Shown here: positions 7,009 through 13,172 of the stretch, piece by piece
How positions within the stretch are numbered: position 1 is the stretch's first letter
Layout of the letters: each line of letters begins with the position of its first letter
Origin: Spirosoma endbachense
Lineage (GTDB): Bacteria > Bacteroidota > Bacteroidia > Cytophagales > Spirosomataceae
Reading direction: 5' to 3'
Length of the DNA stretch: 13,172 bases
Assembly: GCF_010233585.1 (NCBI RefSeq)
Contig: NZ_CP045997.1
Span: 9,150,909-9,164,080 of the forward strand
The notes under the pieces: model-generated
What the model was told of the DNA's origin: nothing
The model's database searches: none
What the model saw: the letters and a program-made list of their open reading frames with translations, nothing else
Program-made: the position numbers and the translations under genes

Positions 7009-7701
7009 ATGAAGACTTTAGGACTGATTGGTGGGGTCAGCTGGTATGCTACATCCGTTTATTATAAGACGCTTAATCAACTCACCAATCAAAGGCTTGG
7101 CGGCTCTCATTCGTCTAAACTCCTTCTCTTTTCGGTGGACTTTGAAGAATTCAGTTCACTACAACATGTAGGCGACTGGGATGCCGTTGAAAAGATGTTA
7201 TCAGGCATTGCGATACAACTTGAGCATGCGGGAGCAGACTGCATTGTGATGTGTGCCAACACCGTTCACCTGGTTGCTGACACGATTCGGCAAAAAATAA
7301 ACATTCCGTTGCTGCATAGTGCAGAGGAAACAGCCAAGCAAATCGTTTGCCAAAAATCTAATAAGGTTGCGCTTCTTGGAACAAAATTTACCATGGAACA
7401 TCCTTTCTTTAAAGATCGTCTTTCCCAGTTGGGCATTGAGACGATTATTCCCGACGAAGCGGATAAGGAGTATATTCATGCGTCTATTTTTAACGAATTG
7501 ACAAAAGGAATTTTCAAAGACGAAACAAAAAATAAATACATCGACATTATTGACAAATTAAAAAGTTGCGGAGCAGAGGGAGTTGTCTTTGGCAGCGCTG
7601 AATTTTCACTATTGCTTACTCAAACGGATTGCCCTATTCCAATTTTTGATACGATCGCCATTCATTCCGAGGCAGCGGTTGACTTTGCCTTATCCAAATG
7701 A
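7009..7701 (+). CDS. Aspartate/glutamate racemase family protein lacking the second catalytic cysteine
   Basis: This 230-residue protein has the Asp/Glu/hydantoin racemase fold and follows YgeA/RacX-type amino acid racemases along its whole length: LGLIGGVSW (4-12), LLLFSVDF (38-45), MCANTVH (81-87), LLGTKFTME (122-130), IPDEAD (147-152) and FDTIAIH (213-219). These cytoplasmic enzymes interconvert L- and D-amino acids using two opposed cysteines. The first is present (C82). The second, normally in a GCTE motif, is replaced: the sequence reads G195-S196-A197-E198 with codon AGC at 7594-7596. Normal two-base racemisation is therefore doubtful. A single-cysteine activity, a changed reaction or a non-catalytic role is possible. 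The gene stands alone with moderate GC, lower than its upstream neighbours. Confidence 0.9.
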   Translation: MKTLGLIGGVSWYATSVYYKTLNQLTNQRLGGSHSSKLLLFSVDFEEFSSLQHVGDWDAVEKMLSGIAIQLEHAGADCIVMCANTVHLVADTIRQKINIPLLHSAEETAKQIVCQKSNKVALLGTKFTMEHPFFKDRLSQLGIETIIPDEADKEYIHASIFNELTKGIFKDETKNKYIDIIDKLKSCGAEGVVFGSAEFSLLLTQTDCPIPIFDTIAIHSEAAVDFALSK

Positions 7702-7707
7702 TGACAG

Positions 7708-7727
7708 GGCAACAGCCAACTGTTGCC
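7708..7727 (+). terminator. Hairpin directly after the racemase-family gene
   Basis: GGCAACAG (7708-7715) and CTGTTGCC (7720-7727) form a perfect 8-bp stem with a CCAA loop, starting 7 nt after the TGA. The position suits transcript termination or 3'-end protection, but no T-tract follows, so intrinsic termination is only partly supported. Confidence 0.45.
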
Positions 7728-7872
7728 TGCCACAAAGAGCGAGCGTATTCTCCGGATTGAGCCGGTGCAGCCGCTGGTCTTGTCATGCTTTTATGTGGTG
7801 TTTTTACCAGGTATAGGGCTAGCTATAAAAAATTGTCGTTATTTTCATGACAAGTCCACACTACCGAACGCT

Positions 7873-9003
7873 ATGCTGTCGCTAAAAACCAAGAGGAATG
7901 TTGCTCGTGTCATTCCTTTCGGCGTATTGTGGTTTATTTTTAGCCTACTTTATTGCCTGCTGGAGAAAGGTATTCTCGGCCAGCTGGACCATTATCCCAA
8001 GACGGGCGTTGCGTATAATTTTGTTAGAAACACGGTAACAATCCCGGCCGCGGGTCTGATGATGGGTATGCTGACCGGCGTTCTGGAGATCGGTTATTTC
8101 AGTAGGTGGTTTATAAAAAAGAGCTTCACCCGAAAGATCGTAGTTAAATCCCTGCTGTATCTGATCATTGTTAGTGCTTTCTTAATCACCTTAGTGTTGA
8201 TCAATGCGCTAACTATGCCTGAGGAGCATTCTTTCAAAAATCTGTCATCTCCAGCCTGGGCGTTTTTCACTGACTACGCAGCGGTAATAGGTATTATGGT
8301 GTACATGGCCTCGATCGTTGTGATCGCACAATTCTATGCTGAAATTAGCGACACTATTGGACCAGGCACCTTGCGTAATTTCTTTTTGGGGAAATACCAT
8401 CATCCCGTAGAAGAAGAACGAATATTTATGTTTCTGGATATGAAGGCCTCGACGACAATCGCGGAAAATCTGGGCCATGTCAAGTACTTCGACCTGTTAA
8501 AAGACTATTTCTTTGACCTCTCCGTAGCGGTTATTGATTATGGGGGTACCATCTATCAATACGCGGGGGATGAGATGATCGTCTGCTGGACACTGAACGA
8601 GGGGTTAAAAAATAATAATAGTATTGAGTGCTTCTTCGCGATGAAACGCGCGCTAGAGAGGCAGGCGGAAACGTACAGTAGCAAGTTCGGCATTTTACCG
8701 GGCTTCAAAGCCGGGCTGCATTTTGGTTTGGTCACGGCTGGGGAAATCGGATCGCTGAAAAAAGAAATCATCTTCACCGGCGATGTCCTGAATACCGCGG
8801 CCAGGATCCAGGGACTTTGCAACCAGTTCGAGGCTGAGCTGCTGGTGTCAGAAGACCTGGCTAAACGACTTCAGCTCCCAGCTACCTACACCCTAAAATC
8901 GGTTGGCCAGAACCTGCTGAAAGGCCGACGTAAACCCATGGAGCTATTTGCCATTTCAACCTCAATTTTATCAGGCCAATCCAGGAAACCATCGTCCTTG
9001 TAG
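7873..9003 (+). CDS. Membrane-anchored class III adenylate/guanylate cyclase
   Basis: This 376-residue protein has four predicted membrane segments (about 13-31, 53-73, 93-112 and 134-155) followed by a class III nucleotide cyclase catalytic domain (about 183-360), which makes cyclic AMP or GMP at the inner face of the membrane. The metal-binding aspartates are D189 (in FLDMKAS) and D233 (in YAGDE). N307 and R311 (in GDVLNTAARIQ) fit the transition-state residues. The base-selecting positions are not the canonical Lys/Asp pair: Q229 lies where Lys precedes the GD motif, and I300 where Asp is expected, so ATP versus GTP cannot be assigned. ATG 7873 is preferred over an upstream TTG at 7723 because the extra 50 residues look non-coding. 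A Crp/Fnr-type protein is encoded 158 bp downstream, but a functional link is only suggestive. Confidence 0.85.
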   Translation: MLSLKTKRNVARVIPFGVLWFIFSLLYCLLEKGILGQLDHYPKTGVAYNFVRNTVTIPAAGLMMGMLTGVLEIGYFSRWFIKKSFTRKIVVKSLLYLIIVSAFLITLVLINALTMPEEHSFKNLSSPAWAFFTDYAAVIGIMVYMASIVVIAQFYAEISDTIGPGTLRNFFLGKYHHPVEEERIFMFLDMKASTTIAENLGHVKYFDLLKDYFFDLSVAVIDYGGTIYQYAGDEMIVCWTLNEGLKNNNSIECFFAMKRALERQAETYSSKFGILPGFKAGLHFGLVTAGEIGSLKKEIIFTGDVLNTAARIQGLCNQFEAELLVSEDLAKRLQLPATYTLKSVGQNLLKGRRKPMELFAISTSILSGQSRKPSSL

Positions 9004-9161
9004 CTGTTGGAAGGTCAATAGGCAGGCTACATTCCCATGGCCGGTTAAAAAATGATGGCAAACCAATCAGGAAAGACAACAGGCGTAGGCGACTGAGCTT
9101 TTGCTCATTGATCAAGTAGATGAACGACCCAGTTTAGGATTTTTCTGAACCAACCTAGCCG

Positions 9162-9761
9162 ATGAACGATTCGCTCCACCCCGCAGCCCGACAACTGCGG
9201 CAGCATATTCACCAGTTTGTGGTGTTGTCGGATGAGGAATGGCATGGCCTGGAGCCACACCTGTCGATCGTCCACCTGAAAAAAAACCAATTCATGGCCA
9301 CCCAGGGGGTCGTTGCCAATCAGGTAGGCTTTGTCCTGGAGGGCGTATTCCGGCAGTTTTACACCAAAGACGGCGAAGAACGCACCACGTATTTCTTCTT
9401 TGACCAGCAGTTGATAGCGGCTTACATGAGCTGCATCACTGCCCGGCCATCGCCAGTTAATATCGAAGCCCTCAGTGACGCTACGTGTCTGGTTTTTCCT
9501 TACCCCGTCCTGAAAGCCCTTTTCCGTCAGTATGCGGGCTGGCAGGAATTTGGCCGATTGTTTGCCGAATACATAATGGTGGCGTTGGAAGAGCGGATGG
9601 CGGGCCTGTTGATGCTTAGCCCCGAAGAACGCTATCTGGCCCTGCTGGAAGGCGATCAGCGGCACCTCCTCCAACGAGTACCCCAGCACTACATTGCTAC
9701 TTACCTGGGCATTACCCCCGTTAGCATGAGTCGAATTCGGAACCGAATCATCCCTAAATAA
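9162..9761 (+). CDS. Crp/Fnr family transcriptional regulator
   Basis: This 199-residue regulator has a cyclic-nucleotide-binding-type beta-barrel (about 18-115), a long dimerisation helix (about 126-150) and a C-terminal helix-turn-helix (about 173-196, VPQHYIATYLGITPVSMSRI). The barrel contains GFVLEGVFRQFY (56-67), typical of the Bacteroidota Crp/Fnr group, but the canonical cAMP phosphate-binding R-[ST] loop of true Crp is not evident, so cyclic nucleotide binding is uncertain. No Fnr-type cysteine cluster is seen. It is followed, after 143 bp, by an oxidoreductase and an epimerase-family gene on the same strand. In Bacteroidota such regulators often sit beside the redox genes they control, so these are likely targets by inference. 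A long opposite-strand open frame overlaps this gene but looks like a shadow. Confidence 0.88.
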   Translation: MNDSLHPAARQLRQHIHQFVVLSDEEWHGLEPHLSIVHLKKNQFMATQGVVANQVGFVLEGVFRQFYTKDGEERTTYFFFDQQLIAAYMSCITARPSPVNIEALSDATCLVFPYPVLKALFRQYAGWQEFGRLFAEYIMVALEERMAGLLMLSPEERYLALLEGDQRHLLQRVPQHYIATYLGITPVSMSRIRNRIIPK

Positions 9762-9874
9762 CGTATGGTCGAACCGGGTGCCGGATGATCCGACTACGGG
9801 TGAGGCAAGGCCCGACCGAACGCAGCCCGACTCGTTCTTATCTTTTGTTATCGTTTTGGCCCGAGGTGGTCCGG

Positions 9875-9882
9875 TAGCTTTG
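9875..9882 (+). promoter_or_regulatory. Bacteroidota -7 promoter element of the oxidoreductase operon
   Basis: TAGCTTTG matches TAnnTTTG and lies 22 nt before the ATG at 9905. A TTTG at 9855-9858 is 16 bp upstream, slightly short of the usual -33/-7 spacing but plausible. This is the best-formed promoter pair in the window. Confidence 0.6.
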
Positions 9883-9904
9883 TGGCACACAAACAGACAA
9901 AGCG

Positions 9905-10972
9905 ATGCAACCGATAAAAGAAGCCAATTCATTCCCATTCGTTAGCCAGCAGGTCGTGCTACCAGCCCCGGTGGAACCCAGTGGATTCCTCATTCACAAC
10001 CACCAACTCAGCCAGCCCGCGAGGGGCCAGGTGATCGTCCGGGTAGAAGCCAGTGGCATCTCCTTTGCCGAGCAGGCCATGCGCCGGAACCGCTATCCGG
10101 GCCAGCCGACGTTCCCTTTTGTGCCGGGTTACGATCTGGTCGGCACGGTCGTGGCCATTGGTCCGGGCGTTGATGCATCGTGGATGGGCAAACGGGTGGC
10201 CGCCCTGACCAAAACCGGAGGCTGGGCCAGCTATTCCCTGCGTGCTGCTGGTGAGTTGTTGGTTGTTCCGGCTGGGATTGATCCGGCCGAAGCCGAAGCC
10301 CTGGTCGTCAATGGGCTCACAGCCTGGCAGATGTTGCATCGGAAAGCCCACATTCGCGCGGGTCAAACCATCGTCGTGCATGGCGCCAACGGGGGTGTCG
10401 GCACAACCTTGGTCCAACTGGCCCTGCACGCTGGCGTACGGGTCATCGGGCTGGCTTCGCGTCGGCACCACGCTACCCTGAAAGAGCAGGGCGTTGAGCC
10501 CATAGATTATAACGACTCAAACTGGGCCCAGCAGATTCGGCAACTGGCGCCTGATGGGGTCGATGCCGTTTTCGATAATGTAGGTGGGGCCGGTATTACG
10601 CACTCGTTTCGCTTACTCAAGCGGGGTGGCACCCTGGTCAGTTACGCGATTGCCTCGGCCATGCTGAGTAAAAAATCGATGCTACTTAATTTCATTAACC
10701 TAATCGCCCAGCTAACCTGGTGGAACCTGCTGCCGAATGGTCGCCAGGCTCTGTTCTATGACGTCATGGCGGGTCGGGGTAGTCAGGCGTTTCAAACCCG
10801 CTCACAGGACGATTTTGCCCAGCTCATGAGCTTGCTGGCCAGTGGTGTGCTTCCCCCCCGCATTGCCGCCCGTTTTCCCCTTGACCATATTCAACAGGCC
10901 ATGGAACTGGCCGAATCCCGAACGGCCTATGGCAAGGTCATCCTCATTCCCAACCAGTCCCCGAACGCCTAA
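9905..10972 (+). CDS. Zinc-independent medium-chain reductase (quinone oxidoreductase-like)
   Basis: This 355-residue medium-chain dehydrogenase/reductase belongs to the zinc-free quinone oxidoreductase/enoyl-reductase branch, which reduces carbonyl or quinone-type substrates with NADPH in the cytoplasm. The GroES-like N-terminal domain contains VEASGISFAEQAMRRNRYP (47-65) and FVPGYDLVGTVVAIG (72-86). The catalytic zinc Cys/His and the four structural cysteines of the alcohol dehydrogenase at 2084 are absent. The cofactor motif is HGANGGVG (159-166), the AxxGGVG form typical of NADPH-dependent members. The C-terminal RTAYGKVIL (347-355 region) is the usual last strand. The next gene begins 13 nt downstream, so they form a probable two-gene operon. 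The Crp/Fnr gene upstream is a candidate regulator. The substrate is not readable. Confidence 0.9.
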   Translation: MQPIKEANSFPFVSQQVVLPAPVEPSGFLIHNHQLSQPARGQVIVRVEASGISFAEQAMRRNRYPGQPTFPFVPGYDLVGTVVAIGPGVDASWMGKRVAALTKTGGWASYSLRAAGELLVVPAGIDPAEAEALVVNGLTAWQMLHRKAHIRAGQTIVVHGANGGVGTTLVQLALHAGVRVIGLASRRHHATLKEQGVEPIDYNDSNWAQQIRQLAPDGVDAVFDNVGGAGITHSFRLLKRGGTLVSYAIASAMLSKKSMLLNFINLIAQLTWWNLLPNGRQALFYDVMAGRGSQAFQTRSQDDFAQLMSLLASGVLPPRIAARFPLDHIQQAMELAESRTAYGKVILIPNQSPNA

Positions 10973-10985
10973 ACGGCCGCATGCC

Positions 10986-11908
10986 ATGAAGAACAATCCC
11001 CAACAAACCCACCATATCTTACTAACCGGCGGCAATGGCCTGGTCGGCAAGTCGTTAACACAGCCCTGCTCGGGGAAGGGCACCGGGTTAGCCACCTGAG
11101 CCGTACCCCATCCATCATTGCTGACGTCACGACCTACGGCTGGAACGTTGTGGAACAACAGATCGATGCGCGTTGCCTGGACGGGGTCGATACGATCATC
11201 CATCTGGCGGGTGCGGACATCGCCGAGGAGACCTGGACGCCCGCCCGCAAGCTGGAAATTAGCCGCAGCCGTACCGAATCGATCCGGCTCCTCTACCGAT
11301 TGATGGGCCAGCGGCCTCATGTCGTCAAATCGGTCATCTCGGCCTCGGGTATCGCGTTCTACGGGGACCGATCCGATGAAATCCTGACCGAGCATAGCCC
11401 TCCATCGCCCGATTTTCTGGGAACGGTCTGCCAGCAGTGGGAGGCTGCTGTTGGTGAAGGGAAAGCCCTGGGCCTGCGCGTGGTTATCTTTCGCACGGGG
11501 GTCGTCCTCACCAAAGCGGGTGGGGCGTTGGCTTCGTTGGTGCCGATGATCCAGTCGGGTTTTGGGGCCACTATCGGCAGCGGTCGCCAGTGGGTTCCCT
11601 GGATACACCTGCAGGATGTGGTGGGGCTGTATGGCCTGGCGGTTCGGGACCCTTCATTGGTGGGTGTGATTAATCAAACCGCTCCGGGTCTGCTCACCAA
11701 TCGGCAATTTATGGAAGCCCTGGCCCGGCACTTTAACAAACCGCTTTGGATGCCTTCCATTCCCGCTTTTATGCTGAAGCTGATGATGGGGGAACGCAGT
11801 GCTTTTGTCCTCAATAGTGCCAGGGCTGTCCCACCCCAACAGCTTCTGCAAGCCTATCACTATAGCTATCCTACCCTTGATCAAGCACTAAGCGCCATTT
11901 ATTCCTAA
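10986..11908 (+). pseudogene. TIGR01777 family epimerase/SDR, frameshifted
   Basis: This is an extended atypical short-chain dehydrogenase of the TIGR01777 family (YfcH/SulA-like NAD-dependent epimerase with a C-terminal DUF1731 region). The N-terminal reading gives MKNNPQQTHHILLTGGNGLVG with cofactor motif TGGNGLVG (14-21), then ends at TGA 11097-11099. From about 11063 another frame continues the protein without interruption: ALLGEGHRVSHLSR, then IIHLAGADIAEETWTPARK, SASGIAFYG, GSGRQWVPWIHLQDVVG and the C-terminal region ending at 11908. Restoring one base near 11058-11062 would give about 307 residues, the normal family length. An open frame beginning at GTG 11150 alone would lack the whole nucleotide-binding motif. 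Either a real mutation or a sequencing error explains this. It follows the oxidoreductase by 13 nt and is probably co-transcribed. Confidence 0.8.
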
Positions 11909-12430
11909 CACGCGGAGGACTCAATGGGTCTAAGATCTAAAGCATTAGACTACTGGAACGCGTTGGCCATCTTCACCCTAAAAACCACGTTTGCCCATTC
12001 TTCCCCTGGTATGGCTCGATTCGTATGCTACTGATGGCGTTGGACAGATAGTAAAAATTCACTGTCTCACAATTCGCTCCCACCTGAGACGAAGGAACGT
12101 TCATGGAGCTGCTTCATAATTGGGGCGTTAAAAGAGACTTTATAGTAAGATGATGTACAATAGCATTAATTTCAGGAGGCTTGTCATTCTATTGCAAAAG
12201 AGATTTATTTGCTATTAAGAGCCCGATTTACCTAATGAGACGAAAAAAACACGGTACTAGTATTGAGTTACTATCAATCATTTAGCCAGCAATAGTTTCG
12301 CAAAATCTCGCCCAATAATATGTTGAGTGTTCGCTCATCAAATGCTTGTTTGCCAGCGTCCCGGAGAAAGTTTGAACGCCCCAAAGGTCAAGTTTTTGCA
12401 AAAAATAAGGAAAACCATTTAAATCAGTTT
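11909..12430. other. Long gene-free region
   Basis: This 522-bp stretch has no confident gene. It contains repeat copy C (12063-12138) and short open stretches only: 36 codons from ATG 11924 on the plus strand, and 37 codons between stops on the minus strand (12274-12387) whose translation is protein-like but unrecognised. G+C falls across it towards the AT-rich gene at 12431. It may be a scar of former genes or insertions. No TAnnTTTG promoter was found ahead of 12431. Confidence 0.5.
12063..12138 (+). repeat. Dispersed palindromic repeat, copy C
   Basis: The left arm begins TGTCTCACAATTCGCTCCCA and the right end reads TGGGGCGTTAAAAGAGAC, pairing GTCTC with GAGAC and CGCTCCCA with TGGGGCG. 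An inner TGAGAC (12083-12089 region) gives a second inverted repeat with the left end. The core CGCTCCCAC is identical in copy A. It is located after the epimerase gene, in a gene-poor stretch. Confidence 0.6.
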
Positions 12431-13081
12431 ATGATGAGAAACCATACCGCTATTACAAAATTCATCATTATAACAATCGGATTTATAGTCGTATTATTAC
12501 AACCTAAGGCCACGATAGCCCAATGCAGGAATTTTACTTTAAAAGAGCTGGAAAAATTCAGCACTATAAATCCAAATTTAGATGCAGTATACAGAGAGGC
12601 AGGTTATAATCTTGTGACGACCAGCAAAAAAAGCATGGTTGGAACGTGTGGTAATGGTTCATATGCTGAAGGAACACTAGGGATAATAGTACCATTAGCT
12701 GGAAACCCCCAAATAGCACTACTGAATGTTTCTCATAGTTATTTGGATGAACTTCATACACAAATGACAGAAAGAAATTATAGAAGATTGGGTGGCAGTT
12801 CAGGTACATACTTCTATACTAATGATAGATTTAAAATTTCCGAACAAATAATATCCAAAGAGAAAAAACTTTACAGAATAACAATTCAAAATAATTTGTC
12901 AACTGCACAACCAGATTCTAAAAATCCATTCTATACATTTATTATAGGTTTTCGTGAATATGTAGAGGTTACCAACCCAATCATTAAAAATGATCTAAGT
13001 TCTATTTATTCTGCTTATTCTGCAAAAATCTCTAATAAAGTTGATCAGGGCTTTCTTATAAAAACGGCAAGGAGCAGTTAG
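12431..13081 (+). CDS. Orphan secreted protein, unknown function
   Basis: I do not recognise this 216-residue protein. It starts MMRNHTAITKFIIITIGFIV and has a clear signal peptide ending near ATIA-Q, so the mature protein would begin about residue 31 and be exported to the periplasm or outside. The mature part holds two cysteines, one right after the cleavage site (QCRNF) and one in GTCGNGSYAEG, which could form a disulphide. It has several Tyr/Ser/Asn-rich segments and no transmembrane segment. The reading frame is open further upstream from an ATG at 12320, but that 37-codon extension would bury the signal peptide, so ATG 12431 is preferred. The gene is strongly AT-rich (the 12541-12600 line is 21/60 G+C), unlike the GC-rich genes before it. 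A putative transposase start lies 33 bp downstream, so recent acquisition is plausible. Confidence 0.65.
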   Translation: MMRNHTAITKFIIITIGFIVVLLQPKATIAQCRNFTLKELEKFSTINPNLDAVYREAGYNLVTTSKKSMVGTCGNGSYAEGTLGIIVPLAGNPQIALLNVSHSYLDELHTQMTERNYRRLGGSSGTYFYTNDRFKISEQIISKEKKLYRITIQNNLSTAQPDSKNPFYTFIIGFREYVEVTNPIIKNDLSSIYSAYSAKISNKVDQGFLIKTARSS

Positions 13082-13084
13082 CCA

Positions 13085-13092
13085 TACCTTTG
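13085..13092 (+). promoter_or_regulatory. Bacteroidota -7 promoter element before the terminal open frame
   Basis: TACCTTTG matches TAnnTTTG, 22 nt before the ATG at 13115. It sits just after the stop codon of the secreted-protein gene and supports a new transcription unit there. Confidence 0.5.
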
Positions 13093-13114
13093 TGGTTCTC
13101 TAGACTACAAAACC

Positions 13115-13172
13115 ATGACTGTCGCTCCCTGCTTGGCTAAACCTACAACATTTTTCCAACTTCTTGACCAAA
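13115..13172 (+). CDS. Start of a gene cut by the window end, possibly an IS4-type transposase
   Basis: ATG at 13115 opens a frame of 19 codons that runs off the window: MTVAPCLAKPTTFFQLLDQ. The FFQLLDQ stretch near the N-terminus resembles the opening of IS4-family transposases, which often begin with a short polar head followed by F-x-Q-L-L. Nineteen residues cannot settle this. A TACCTTTG promoter motif precedes it. If it is a transposase, the AT-rich gene upstream borders an insertion sequence. Confidence 0.3.
   Translation, partial: MTVAPCLAKPTTFFQLLDQ

Noticed and set aside
9105..9938. 277-codon open frame on the minus strand
   Set aside because: It overlaps the whole Crp/Fnr gene and the promoter of the next gene. 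Its translation has no recognisable motif, and GC-rich coding DNA commonly leaves such antisense frames open.
10802..11608. 268-codon open frame on the minus strand
   Set aside because: It lies opposite the reductase end and the epimerase, both of which carry clear family motifs; the antisense translation shows none.
11924..12031. 36-codon plus-strand frame preceded by GGAGG
   Set aside because: A Shine-Dalgarno-like match is not informative in this lineage, and the translation matches nothing known to me.
12274..12387. 37 codons between stops on the minus strand with a protein-like translation (RSNFLRDAGKQAFDERTLN and on)
   Set aside because: The composition looks protein-like and it could be a gene remnant, but it is too short, has no recognised family and no start codon.
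1..13172. CRISPR array, tRNA, rRNA or a multi-gene defence or biosynthetic cluster
   Set aside because: No regularly spaced direct repeats, no tRNA-like cloverleaf noticed, no rRNA sequence, and the genes are unrelated single units or pairs.

Overview
The window looks like chromosomal DNA from a Bacteroidota member, most likely a Spirosoma-like cytophagal bacterium. The evidence is the Bacteroidota-type -7 promoter motif TAnnTTTG in front of several genes, the near absence of Shine-Dalgarno sequences, and the gene families present. No 16S or other marker is present, so this placement is inference.

Layout. 1-363 is a gene-free, structured leader region with tandem palindromes, nested hairpins and one copy of a dispersed palindromic repeat. 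364-1770 is an exported serine hydrolase of the beta-lactamase/PBP fold. 1771-2083 carries the C-terminal remnant of a GNAT acetyltransferase abutting a second repeat copy. 2084-3142 (minus) is a zinc alcohol dehydrogenase, divergent from an AraC-type regulator (3419-4324). 4548-4931 is a DUF4260 membrane protein, followed by an AraC regulator with an arabinose-binding-like N-terminal domain (4988-6001) and a polytopic membrane protein with conserved-looking His/Asp residues (6288-6938). 7009-7701 is an aspartate/glutamate racemase-family protein that lacks its second catalytic cysteine. 7873-9003 is a membrane-anchored class III nucleotide cyclase. 9162-11908 is a Crp/Fnr regulator, a zinc-free quinone-oxidoreductase-like enzyme and a frameshifted TIGR01777-family epimerase; the last two are probably co-transcribed. 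11909-12430 has no confident gene but holds a third repeat copy. 12431-13081 is an AT-rich orphan gene for a secreted protein. The window ends inside the first codons of what may be a transposase.

How the parts relate. Most of the window is a set of independent one- or two-gene units, several being an oxidoreductase beside its own regulator. I do not see a coherent multi-gene defence, secretion or biosynthetic system. The signals most worth a second look are the Cys-to-Ser change in the racemase, the dispersed palindromic repeat family, the frameshift in the epimerase, the GNAT remnant ending at a repeat boundary, tandem palindromes with a 21-bp period, and the identical 30-nt spacing between TACCTTTG and the start codon in three unrelated genes.

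GC content is uneven. The 5461-5520 line is 40/60 G+C while the 12541-12600 line is 21/60, which suggests separate origins for some segments.
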